Below, piece by piece: positions 7,320 to 16,100 of a stretch of DNA of 28,840 nucleotides. Both the position numbers and the translations under genes were made by a program. The stretch is from the NCBI GenBank assembly GCA_050736615.1, contig JBOHWL010000070.1, positions 1 through 28,840 of the forward strand, given 5' to 3'. Numbering within the stretch: position 1 is the stretch's first letter; the number at the start of each line of letters is the position of its first letter. This DNA is from JBOHWJ01 sp050736615 (lineage in GTDB: Bacteria > Desulfobacterota > Binatia > Binatales > Binataceae). The notes under the pieces were generated by a model, which was not told where the DNA came from, did not search any database, and was given only the letters and a program-made list of their open reading frames with translations.

Positions 7320-8696
7320 ATGACGATCAGGCTCAAACTTACGCTCTACTGGGCGGCGGTGCTGGCGGCAATCCTGATGATGGCCGGGGTCGCGGTGTTC
7401 CTGCTCTTTCAACGTTCGCAATGGGGCGAACTCGATAGCGCCCTGATGGAGGAAGCCGACACGAGCACGGCGACGCTCGCGCATGCCAGTGCCGCCCGCG
7501 CGGCCGCGATTGTCAAGCGGCTCAGCGAAGAACGCGACCTCGGTCCACGGCGCCGTGTGCGTCTGGTCGCGGCCGGAGCGGTCGTGGCGGATTTCGGCGA
7601 GCTCACGGTCGCGTTGCCAATCTTGCCGGCGGTGGTGGCGGCGCCCGGAATGTTCCACCGTGACAGCTTTCGCTTCGCGGTGATGCCCTTTACGTTGTCG
7701 GGCCGCCCGGCTTATCTCGAAGATGGCGTTGACGCCAGCCGTATCCCGGGTTCGGTCCGCCGCTTGCGCTCAAGCCTGTTGCTGATCTTGCCGCTGCTGC
7801 TGCTCGGATGCGTTGCCGGCGGGTATTGGCTGGCCGGGCGCGCCTTGGTCCCGATAGCCGCGCTCGGTGAGGCACTGGCTCGTATCGAGCCGCGCGAATT
7901 GGGAACGCGGCTCGCCATCGGCGAGGCCGACGACGAAGTGGCGCATCTCACCACCGCAATCAACGCGTTGCTGGAACGGCTGGAACGCGCATCAATGAGC
8001 GAGCGCAGGTTTGCCTCCGATGCCGCCCACGAACTGCGTACGCCGTTGACCGTGTTGCGCACGGGCCTGGAGGTCGCATTAGGCCGCGAGCGGTCGGCAT
8101 CGGAATACCGCCGCCAGCTCGATTTGGCACTGGCCGAGGTGCTGCGATTATGCCGGGTCGCCGACGAATTGCTGATGCTGGCGCGATTGGATGGCGAGGT
8201 CGAAGTCAAGCGCGAACCGGTGGATATGCGGGCCTTGATTAAAGAGGTCACCGGCGCGGTCGAACCGCTGGTCTATGCCAGACATCTGACATTAACCACC
8301 AATGGCCACGGCGCGCACGTGATAGTCAACGGCAATCGCGACCATCTGCGGCGGCTCATCATTAACCTGCTCGATAACGCGCTCAAGTTCACCCCCGAGC
8401 ACGGCGTCGTGACGGTTGGGCTTGCCGCCGAGAACCAGTGCGCAGTATTGCGCATCGCCGACAGCGGCCCCGGCATCGCGAGCCAGGAGTTACCGCTAAT
8501 CTTCGAGCGCTTCTTTCGTGGTAAAGCGGGCCAGCATGCGGGGAGCGGACTGGGGCTCAGCCTATGCCGTGAAATCGCGCGACGGCATGGCGGCGAGATT
8601 CGGGCGCACAATCGTGCCGGCGCAGGCAGCGAATTTATCGTCACACTCCCACTCGGGCGCGTTGAGCGCGACGGTCAGCCTCTCATCGGCGGTTGA
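7320..8696 (+). CDS. Membrane sensor histidine kinase
   Basis: 458 residues. First membrane helix about 12-31, a periplasmic sensor loop of about 120 residues, second helix about 152-172, HAMP about 173-225, HisKA with the phosphorylated His237 in SDAAHELRTPL, then HATPase with the N box NLLDNALKF, G1 box ADSGPGI and G2 box GSGLGLSL. The order matches QseC/CusS-like kinases. No recognisable metal-binding cluster is seen in the sensor loop, so the signal is unknown. It follows the response regulator by 123 bases in the same direction, a standard pair. No clear ribosome site precedes the ATG at 7320, so the start is less certain than the domains. Confidence 0.94.
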   Translation: MTIRLKLTLYWAAVLAAILMMAGVAVFLLFQRSQWGELDSALMEEADTSTATLAHASAARAAAIVKRLSEERDLGPRRRVRLVAAGAVVADFGELTVALPILPAVVAAPGMFHRDSFRFAVMPFTLSGRPAYLEDGVDASRIPGSVRRLRSSLLLILPLLLLGCVAGGYWLAGRALVPIAALGEALARIEPRELGTRLAIGEADDEVAHLTTAINALLERLERASMSERRFASDAAHELRTPLTVLRTGLEVALGRERSASEYRRQLDLALAEVLRLCRVADELLMLARLDGEVEVKREPVDMRALIKEVTGAVEPLVYARHLTLTTNGHGAHVIVNGNRDHLRRLIINLLDNALKFTPEHGVVTVGLAAENQCAVLRIADSGPGIASQELPLIFERFFRGKAGQHAGSGLGLSLCREIARRHGGEIRAHNRAGAGSEFIVTLPLGRVERDGQPLIGG

Positions 8697-8828
8697 TTTT
8701 TTCATATTTTCATCGGCGCACGCTTGATTTTCTGGACTAGCGGGGCGCTCTCGCGCGTAGCGAGCAAAGCCGTCCGCGGCGTGCGCATTGTGATGATGTT
8801 CACCATCACTGGCTGGACAGCAGGTCAT
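8697..8828 (-). pseudogene. Possible remnant of a Cys/His-rich metal-protein gene (N-terminus only)
   Basis: On the minus strand an AGGAG site (8836-8840) stands seven bases before an ATG at 8828. The first residues, MTCC followed by GEHHH, look like the N-terminal metal-binding start of copper P-type ATPases or YHS-domain proteins. The frame then runs through the repeat motif at 8759-8785, loses any recognisable domain (no CGM signature), and continues antisense into the kinase gene to 8562. This fits a gene start whose body was deleted or replaced by repeat DNA. It may instead be a chance ORF or a small metal-binding peptide of up to 88 residues. Confidence 0.35.
8759..8785. repeat. 27-base dispersed motif, diverged copy
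   Basis: The sequence AGCGAGCAAA-3-GTCCGCG-2-GTGCG keeps the exact spacing of copies at 16305-16331 and 18568-18594 and differs from the second at six positions. It lies in the 355-base gene-poor stretch (8697-9051) between the kinase and arsR. Confidence 0.55.
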
Positions 8829-8842
8829 GGTCGAACTCCTAA

Positions 8843-8992
8843 CAGGCTGTTGATAAATCACAGCCCGTTCCCCGCTCTTTCTCCCCCGCAAAAGAGCGGG
8901 AGAGAAGCTTGAGGAAAGCAGCCATCTTTTGCGCAGGGTGTTGCGGGCACTGGGATGCGACTTGCAATAAGAACGCCTTTTTCAACACCCTG
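8843..8992. repeat. 150-bp element bounded by imperfect inverted repeats (IS/MITE remnant?)
   Basis: The left end CAGGCTGTTGATAAA (8843-8857) and the reverse complement of the right end CAGGGTGTTGAAAAA (8978-8992) match at 13 of 15 bases. Ends of the type CAGGNTGTTGAAAAA are familiar from transposase-bearing elements. Inside is a perfect 10-bp hairpin (8871-8880 with 8891-8900) and no ORF. A non-autonomous element or the fused ends of a decayed IS are both possible. The rest of the gap to arsR (8993-9051) shows nothing recognisable. Confidence 0.4.
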
Positions 8993-9051
8993 CTCAGGAC
9001 CTTTTACGAAGAAAGATTTAGTGCGGGTTCAAACCAGAGCGGGCGGTCGCA

Positions 9052-9432
9052 TCATCCTTGCGATTTGTTGCCAGTGCTTCGTACCCGCGGGCGGGCCGCT
9101 GAGAGCGTTGCCGGCGCGGCCGCCGGCTGCGGCGCGCATAAGTCCACACGGCCGCCGCAGCAGTTCTCGGTCAGATAGCCGAGCACGGCGTTCATGGTCT
9201 TGTAATTAGCCGAATAGATGATGGAGCGGCTCTCGCGTCGGGACTGCAGCAATCCGGCGAAACGGAGCTGATTCAGATGGAAGGATAGCGTGGGCGGAGG
9301 TTGCCGCAAGCGTTCGCCGATCTCACCGGCCGCCATGCCTTCGGGGCCTTTTTGCACCAGCAGGCGAAAAATATCCAGCCGGGTTTCCTGCGCCAGCGCC
9401 GCCAGCGCCGCGAGCACGGTTGACTTCTTCAT
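9052..9432 (-). CDS. arsR: ArsR-family arsenic-responsive repressor
   Basis: A 126-residue ArsR/SmtB-type winged-helix repressor. Residues 5-85 carry the fold: the opening helix LAALAQETRLDIFRLL, the recognition region PPPTLSFHLNQLRFAGLL at about 45-62, and a beta wing RRESRSIIYS. Cys91 and Cys92 (ENCCGG) and Cys99 lie in the C-terminal tail and are the likely As(III) ligands. They are placed after the DNA-binding domain, as in ArsR types other than the plasmid R773 one, which carries its cysteines in the DNA-binding helix. The gene diverges from arsM with a 75-base gap to the arsM start holding an AT-rich imperfect palindrome. Binding of As(III) should release the operator and induce both genes. 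The tail beyond Cys99 is Ala/Pro/Arg-rich and probably disordered. Confidence 0.9.
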   Translation of the reverse strand: MKKSTVLAALAALAQETRLDIFRLLVQKGPEGMAAGEIGERLRQPPPTLSFHLNQLRFAGLLQSRRESRSIIYSANYKTMNAVLGYLTENCCGGRVDLCAPQPAAAPATLSAARPRVRSTGNKSQG

Positions 9433-9440
9433 GCTTCCAG

Positions 9441-9460
9441 ATATATAGAAATATCATATA
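9441..9460. promoter_or_regulatory. Putative ArsR operator in the arsR-arsM intergenic region
   Basis: A 20-base A/T-only stretch apart from one G and one C (ATATATAGAAATATCATATA) forms an imperfect palindrome and stands out sharply from the GC-rich surroundings. It lies eight bases upstream of arsR and 47 bases upstream of arsM, a place where it could overlap both promoters. Assignment as operator rests on position and symmetry only. Confidence 0.5.
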
Positions 9461-9507
9461 GTCAGTCAAGCGGCGAAGCCGCGATGGCTCGCGTCGCCGG
9501 AGGAACC

Positions 9508-10347
9508 ATGAACGAGCATGAAGGATTGAAAGAAGATGTGCGCCGCAACTATGCACAGGCCGCGCTGCGCGTGCGCGCTCAAAGCGGGGCCGCAGGGGCC
9601 GGCAAGACCTCATGCTGCGGGGCGGATGCGTCATGCGGTGACCCGATCACCGCGAACCTGTATAGCGAGGCAGAAAGGGCCGGGCTGCCGCCCGACGCGG
9701 TGGCCGCCTCACTCGGATGCGGCAATCCGACCGCCTTGGCGGAATTGAAGCCCGGCGAAACTGTGCTTGACCTTGGCGCTGGCGGCGGCATCGACGTCTT
9801 GCTGTCGGCACGGCGCGTGGGGCCGGAGGGCAAAGCCTACGGGCTTGACATGACCGACGAGATGCTGGCGCTGGCGCGCGAGAATCAGCGCAAGGCGGAC
9901 GTGAGCAACGTCGAATTCCTCAAGGGCGAGATCGAGCGGGTTCCGCTGCCCGGGGCTTCGGTGGACGTGATCATCTCGAATTGCGTGATCAATCTTTCCG
10001 GGGAAAAGGAACGTGTGTTGCGCGAGGCGATGCGCGTGCTGAAGGCCGGCGGACGGTTCGCCGTGTCGGACATTGTGATTCGCGGCGAGCTGGCCCCCGA
10101 ACTGCGGGCGCGTCTCGAATCGCTTGAATCATGGGTTGGGTGTATCGCCGGCGCGCTTACGGAAACCGAATATCGCGCCAAACTGGCCGCCGTCGGCTTC
10201 GAGGCGATCGAGGTCGAGCCGACGCGCGTTTACACTGCGGACGACGTGGCGGGATTTCTCGCCAGTGCCAAGCTTGATGCCGGGCTGGCCGCGCCGCTCG
10301 AAGGCAAATTCATGAGCGCTTTCGTGCGCGCCCGCAAACCGCTCTGA
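9508..10347 (+). CDS. arsM: Arsenite S-adenosylmethionine methyltransferase
   Basis: 279 residues, the normal ArsM length. The enzyme transfers methyl groups from SAM to trivalent arsenic, giving methylated and finally volatile arsines. Visible: the SAM-binding motif VLDLGAGGGIDVLLSA at about 86-101, the acidic end of strand 2 in GLDMTDEM, and the conserved cysteines Cys71 (SLGCGNP), Cys159 (ISNCVINLS) and Cys212 (WVGCIAG), which correspond to the three arsenic-binding cysteines of characterised ArsM. Extra Cys36/37 and Cys43 lie in the N-terminal loop, as in many homologues. The ATG at 9508 is chosen over a start at 9484 because GGAGGAACC precedes it directly. It diverges from arsR. No arsB, arsC or arsP is adjacent, so methylation seems to be the local detoxification route. 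Confidence 0.95.
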   Translation: MNEHEGLKEDVRRNYAQAALRVRAQSGAAGAGKTSCCGADASCGDPITANLYSEAERAGLPPDAVAASLGCGNPTALAELKPGETVLDLGAGGGIDVLLSARRVGPEGKAYGLDMTDEMLALARENQRKADVSNVEFLKGEIERVPLPGASVDVIISNCVINLSGEKERVLREAMRVLKAGGRFAVSDIVIRGELAPELRARLESLESWVGCIAGALTETEYRAKLAAVGFEAIEVEPTRVYTADDVAGFLASAKLDAGLAAPLEGKFMSAFVRARKPL

Positions 10348-10348
10348 G

Positions 10349-10651
10349 TTGTACGTTGGATGGTTTATTCGGAACGCGCAGCGCTTTCCGGAAGTGCCGC
10401 GCCTTACCCCCGCTCAGCGCGAGGTGCTGGACCTGATTGATGCGTGCGCCAACGATCCGGAGCTTTATCTGGATATGGAATTCGCGCCGGGCGATATGCA
10501 GTTTCTCAAAAATGGCGTGATTCTTCACGCCCGTACCCAATATGAGGACTGGGAGGAGCCGGAGCGGCGGCGCCATTTGCTCAGACTATGGCTGGCCAAT
10601 GCCGGGTTGAAGGATGGCGACGAGGCCTTGCGCGAGGGTATTCGCAGGTGA
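10349..10651 (+). pseudogene. C-terminal fragment of a TauD/TfdA-family dioxygenase
   Basis: The 100-residue frame matches only the last third of Fe(II)/2-oxoglutarate dioxygenases of the TauD/TfdA family. It has the helix AQREVLDLIDACANDPEL, the strand MEFAPGDMQFLKNGVILHAR with the third metal-ligand histidine, and the RRHLLRLWL segment with the 2-oxoglutarate-binding arginine. The HxD half of the metal site and about 200 upstream residues are absent, and the only start is a TTG one base after the arsM stop. It cannot be an active enzyme and is best read as a gene truncated by a rearrangement whose breakpoint lies at the arsM 3' end. Confidence 0.8.
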
Positions 10652-10854
10652 TGGACGGTGTGATGGCGCCCGGCTGAGATACGCGACGGATGGGTTTGTG
10701 CCGGTTGAGTCGCCGCTTGAAACTCCATTGCCGAGCGCGCGGATTCGATGTCCATCACCGCCGTTCGCGCAATTTGGGATTTTCTTTGGACGTGGGATTA
10801 AACCTGAACGTTTGTTAATTAGCGGGCCTGAAGCCTCGTTGTTAGTATCGGCGC

Positions 10855-12117
10855 ATGCGTCTCTTTTACCGCTTTGCGCTGGCACTTGTCGTTCTGGCTA
10901 TGATGTTGTCCGCCGCGCGACGGGCGATTTGTGCACCGGCGATTACGCTCAGTCAGGCTATCGCCCGCGCCTTGCAATTAGCGCCGTCGCTGGAGCTGGC
11001 GGCGGCGCAAAGTAATCTTTCCGGCGCGCAAGTCGGCGAGGCGCGTGCGCCACTATTTCCCACGATCGCGAGCGCGGCGGAATACAACGATTCGCCCGGC
11101 TACGATCCGACCATCAGCAACGGCGGCCTTTCACTTGCGCAACTGACGCTCGGGTACACCGCTTTTGACGGCGGCCGGCGCCTGGCACTGCTGCGCGCCG
11201 CACGTTATGCGCGGCAGGCGGCCACGCTCGGCGTCCGCGCGGCGCAAGCGCAAATCGTCTACGACGTAACTGTCGCCTATTTCGACCTGATGCGCGCGCG
11301 CGAGGCCGAAGATGAACAACGCGCCAGTCTCGTCCGCTTGCGGCGTTACGTTTCGATAATTCAGTCATTGCGCAACAGCGGTCGGGCCAACGACAGTGAC
11401 GTGCTCAAGATCAGAAGCGCACGCGACAGCGCCGGGCTCGCGCTCGCAGCCGCGCGGGAGGCTCGCGAGCACGCTTCGATCACCCTGGGCTCGATGATTG
11501 GAGAATACGGCGCTCCTGACCTGATGGTGCTGGAAGTTTCGAAGCTGCCTTCATTGCCCAAGGGCAATGTTGATGGCAGCCCGGCCGTGCGTGCGGCCGA
11601 ACGGCAGGTGCAGTCGGCGCAAGCGGGAATCCGGGCGGCGCGGGATGAACGCTATCCGACTTTCAAGCTGGCGTTGACGGCTGGTTATGAAGGCGTCTAT
11701 CCGCGGCAGACGCTGAGGCGTTTCTATGGCGCGTCCTATGATGGCGCGCTTTCGATCCCGATCTTTGCGGGCGGCTTGATTTCGTCGCACGTCGATATTG
11801 CGCGGGCAAACCATCAGGCGGCCGACGCGCGCCTGCGCGCGGTCCAGGTGCTGGTGACGCGTGCCTTCGCCGACGCGCGCGTGCATTACCTCAATGCCCG
11901 CCGGCAATTGGCAATAATCAAAAACTCGCAGACGGACGTTGGCGATGCCTTCGCGCTGGACTGGACGCGATTTCTGGGCGGCGGCAACGTTACCCTGCTC
12001 GAAGTACTTAGCAGTTATCAGCAAACCATAAATCTGCGCCTGGCCCGCTTCGCCCAGGAGTTCGCGATGCGCCAGGCGGCGGCGCAAGCGCGCCTGATGC
12101 TCGGTCTTGCGTCATGA
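10855..12117 (+). CDS. TolC-family outer membrane efflux channel protein
   Basis: 420 residues with a signal peptide (about 1-27, ending ...RAICA), then an outer-membrane-factor repeat: the ITLSQAIARALQLAPSLELAAA helix opening, long Ala-rich coiled-coil helices around 130-215 and 320-400, and beta segments between them. It would form the trimeric exit duct of the efflux complex encoded by the next two genes. The stop overlaps the next gene's ATG (ATGA). No clear ribosome site precedes the ATG at 10855, but a TAGTAT hexamer lies at 10843-10848, exactly where a -10 box would be if the message were leaderless. It is the first gene of a three-gene operon. Confidence 0.9.
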   Translation: MRLFYRFALALVVLAMMLSAARRAICAPAITLSQAIARALQLAPSLELAAAQSNLSGAQVGEARAPLFPTIASAAEYNDSPGYDPTISNGGLSLAQLTLGYTAFDGGRRLALLRAARYARQAATLGVRAAQAQIVYDVTVAYFDLMRAREAEDEQRASLVRLRRYVSIIQSLRNSGRANDSDVLKIRSARDSAGLALAAAREAREHASITLGSMIGEYGAPDLMVLEVSKLPSLPKGNVDGSPAVRAAERQVQSAQAGIRAARDERYPTFKLALTAGYEGVYPRQTLRRFYGASYDGALSIPIFAGGLISSHVDIARANHQAADARLRAVQVLVTRAFADARVHYLNARRQLAIIKNSQTDVGDAFALDWTRFLGGGNVTLLEVLSSYQQTINLRLARFAQEFAMRQAAAQARLMLGLAS

Positions 12118-13142
12118 AGCATCGTGTGCATCGCAGCGCTGGCGCATCATCGTGCGCGTTTATACTGATTTTGACGGCGCTTGCGTTTGGCGCGGCGGCT
12201 TGTGGCAAGAGCTCTGGCAAAACCGCGAATTCAGCGCCGCCCGTGGTTATGTCGGTCACTGGGATTAAAGTCGCGGTCGCGCCAATCAGCCATGTTGTGC
12301 GCCTGCTCGGCAACACCGTCGCGCAGCGGCAGATCTCGCTGCGTTCGCCCACCGCTGGAATGGTGGCCGGGCTTAATCTGCAGGTGGGCGATCATGTGCG
12401 ACGCGGCGAAGTGGTCGCCCATGTGATCAACCGCGAGGTGCAGGCGGTGGAAAGCGGCCTGGCGGTGGCTAAAAAAATCGATCCGGCCGAGGCACGGAAG
12501 CTCGCCCGCAAGGTCAGGCCTTTTACCCATACGCAGGGTATCCCGGTGCTGGCGCCCGCCAGCGGCATCGTGTCGCAACGCCTGGTCAGTAGCGGCCAGA
12601 GAGTCGCGGACCTGGATGTGCTGGCCGATCTGATTGACCCCGCCAGCGTTTATGTCGAAGCCGCGGTGCCGGTCGATGACTTGTCTCTGATCAGGCCTGG
12701 GATGCCGGCGACGGTGGTCTCTTCAGTCACACCCGGAATCGAATATCCGGCGCGGGTTGTTGCGCTTTCGCCGACTTTCACCACGGGCGGTGCGACCTCG
12801 CCCGCGCGCATCGGTTTTGCCGGTGAACGCAGAATTCTCGAAGCCAATGCCCCGGTCGAGGTAATGGTCACCACCGCCTATGTGCCCGATGCGCTGGTGA
12901 TTCCCGAGGCGGCGCTGTTTCAAGACTCTGCCACCAATCAGTTCTATGTTTTTGTCGCGGGTGCGGATGGCCTTGCGCATCGCCGCACGATAACGCTGGG
13001 AATCCGCAATCAAAGAGAAGCGCAGGTGACGGCGGGGCTTAAACGCGGCGAGATCGTGATTACCTCGGGCGGTTACGCCCTGTCTGATGGCCTCAGAGTC
13101 CGGGTCGAGAACATGCAAGCGACGCAGGGAGCACCGCGGTGA
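12114..13142 (+). CDS. RND efflux periplasmic adaptor lipoprotein (HlyD/AcrA family)
   Basis: 342 residues. A hydrophobic N-terminus ends at GAAAC (Cys30), a loose lipobox, suggesting a lipoprotein anchored in the inner membrane. The first lipoyl half (about 75-105) and the second (about 145-172, VLAPASGIVSQRLVSSGQ) are joined by only about 37 residues with helix character, so the alpha-hairpin that normally reaches the TolC partner is much shorter than in AcrA. Beta-barrel and membrane-proximal domains follow (to about 335). It overlaps the channel gene upstream (ATGA) and the pump gene downstream (GTGA), giving a tightly coupled operon. Substrate unknown. Confidence 0.9.
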   Translation: MKHRVHRSAGASSCAFILILTALAFGAAACGKSSGKTANSAPPVVMSVTGIKVAVAPISHVVRLLGNTVAQRQISLRSPTAGMVAGLNLQVGDHVRRGEVVAHVINREVQAVESGLAVAKKIDPAEARKLARKVRPFTHTQGIPVLAPASGIVSQRLVSSGQRVADLDVLADLIDPASVYVEAAVPVDDLSLIRPGMPATVVSSVTPGIEYPARVVALSPTFTTGGATSPARIGFAGERRILEANAPVEVMVTTAYVPDALVIPEAALFQDSATNQFYVFVAGADGLAHRRTITLGIRNQREAQVTAGLKRGEIVITSGGYALSDGLRVRVENMQATQGAPR

Positions 13143-16100
13143 GACGGCGCAATTCCGCTTTGGCCTTATGCGCGGTGCTGGCGGTTACCGCGCTGGGCGT
13201 TATCCTCGCATATACAATCCCGAGCGCGGTCTTTCCCGCCATCCAATTTGATCGTGCCATCATTATGGCCGAGAGCGGCGATCTGCCGATTAACCAGATG
13301 CTGGTGCAGGTGACGCGCCCATTGGAAGAGGCAGCGTACGGGGTGATCGGCGTCACCAGGGTACGCTCGACCACTACCCGAGGCAGTTCCGAAATCGATG
13401 TCATGTTCGCGCCCGGTGGCAATGCCATCACCAGTTTTGAGTTGCTTAACAGCGTGATGAGCGAGGCGCGCGCGAGCCTGCCGGCCGACACCACCATTGG
13501 CTCGCGCCTGATGACGACCAGTGCCTTTCCGATTCTTAACATCAGCCTCAACTCGAAGGATCGTTCGCTGCCCGAGCTGACCGAAATCGCGCGGTATGAC
13601 CTGGCTCCCAGCCTACATCGCATATCCGGCGTCTACCGGGTTGAGGTGGTGGGGGGAAAGTACCGCGAATTCGTCGTGCGTCTCGATCCGGCGAAGATGC
13701 TCTCGCATAACTTGACGCCGCAGGATGTGGTTAACGGTCTGGCCAAAGCCAACGTGATCGAATCGGCCGGCCGCATCGAAGACGAACATCGGATGTTGCG
13801 CACGGTGGTCACCACGGAACTGCACGATGCGCGGGAACTCGAAGCCCTACCGATCGCGCAGGTCAAGGGCCAGCCGATCCATGTGCGCGACATCGGCACC
13901 GTTCAACTGGGCATTAGGGAGGACTATATCCGGACGGCCAGCCAGGACGGTCCGGCGGTATTGATCGGCGTGTCGCGCCAACCCAATGGCAAGACCTTGG
14001 CGATTTCCGATGAGGCGCACAAGGTTCTCGATCAATTCCGCGCGCTCTACCCGGATGTTGAGTTCTCGATTTCCTATGATCAGGCGGGGCTGGTGAGCGA
14101 GTCGTTCAAGAGCGTACGCGATGCGATCGTGCTGGGGCTGATATTGTCGGTCCTGGTGGTGTTCGCTTTCACGATGAGCGTGATCAGCGCCCTGATCGCC
14201 GCCATCGTGGTGCCATGCACCATCGCGATCACCTTCGTCGTGATGAAGGCGTCGGGCGAGACCTTCAACATGATGACCCTGGGTGGACTGGCCGCCGGTA
14301 TCGGACTGTTTATCGACGATGCCATCGTGATGATCGAGGCGATTCATCGCGCACATGGCAAAGGGGTCGGCGTCAGCGAGGCGGTGCATGACGCGCTGAA
14401 TGAATTGACGCGTCCGCTGATTGCATCGACCGCGACCGTAATCGCGGTGTTCCTGCCGTTGGCCTTTTTGTCGGGCGTAACCGGCGTGTTCTTCCGGGCG
14501 CTGGCGTTGACGCTGGGGGCGGGGCTGGCGGTATCGTTGATACTGGCACTGTATTTCACACCGGCGTTGGAGATCGCGTTTTCCCGCTTGCGGCGGCCCG
14601 CGCATGAGGCGGGTCGACTTTATCGCTGGCTGCAAGACAGTTATTTGCTGAGCGTGCGACCCTTCGTCCGCCTACCCGGGCTCGCCGTGGCGGGCGTGGT
14701 AGTGGCTCTGGCGGTGACGGTCATCTTTTATAAATCGATCGGCACCGATTACCTGCCGGCTTTGGACGAGGGCGCCTTCACCCTCGACTACCTCACGCCG
14801 CCACAAAGCACTCTGCCCGAAACTGTGGCACAACTTCGGAAGATTCAGCACATTCTCAAAACCACACCAGAGGTGGTGGCGTTCTCGCGCCGCACTGGCA
14901 CTCAACTCGGCTTTTTCCTGACCGAATCAAACCGCGGCGATATGTCGGTGCGGCTCACGAACAAGCGCACGCGCAGTATCTACCAGGTGATGGATGCGGT
15001 GCGGCGACGGATTTTGGCCACCGTCCCCGGCGTCCACATTGATTTCTCGCAGGAACTACAGGATTTGCTCGGTGACCTTTCCGGCTCACCACAGCCGGTC
15101 GTAGTAAAGATTTTTGGTTCCGATCAGAACACGATTGAAGCCACCGCGCGCCGGATTGCCGCGCGGCTAGACAAAATCCCCGGCCTGGTCGATGTCTTCG
15201 ACGGCTTGGTATTCAGCGGTCCTGAAGAGCAGATGCTGGTCAACGAAACGCAGGCCGAACGCTATGGACTGACCGCGACCGACGTACGCGCGGTGCTGCT
15301 GACGGTAATTCAAGGCACGGTCGCGACCCGTCTGCGCGTTGGCGATCGCCTCTATAACGTGCGGGTGCGTTATCCGGAGGATTTTCACGAGAACCTGGAG
15401 TTGCTCCCCGAGGTTCTGCTGGCGACCCCCACGGGCGGACGCGTGCCGCTTTCCCAATTGACCATGCTCGCGCCGCTCGGTGATCGGACCGAGCTTGACC
15501 GTGAGAGACTGCGGCCGGTGGTGCGGGTGACCGCCCGCACCGAGGGTGTCGCGCTGGGCACCGCGATGGCGCGCGTACAGGCGACGATCAATTCCATGAC
15601 CCTGCCAGCCGGTGTGAATATTGAATACGGCGGCCTTTATCAGCAACAACAACAGGCTTTCCATGGCCTTGCGATGGTCCTGATCGCGGGGATCATCTTG
15701 ATGTTTCTGGTCTTGATTTGGGAATTCGCCCGTTTGGCGCCCGCGATCGCGATTCTACTAGGCGCGCTGGCATGCCTGGCCGGCGCGTTTGTTGGTCTGC
15801 GGCTCACCGGCATGACGCTCAACGTCTCATCCTTCATGGGCATTATCATGGTGGTCGGTATCACGGCGAAAAACGGCATCCTGTTGCTCGATCATGCCGA
15901 GCGCAACGTTGCTATAGGAGGCGCGCCGCGCCAAGCACTTTTGCAGGCCGCGAGCATCCGCATCAAACCGATCCTGATGACGGTGCTGGCGACGGCGGCG
16001 GGGTTCCTGCCTCTAGCGCTCGCGATCGGGGCGGGCGCCAAGGAACAGCAGCCGCTGGCGATTGCGGTCATCGGCGGCCTGATCTTCGCTTTGCTTTTCT

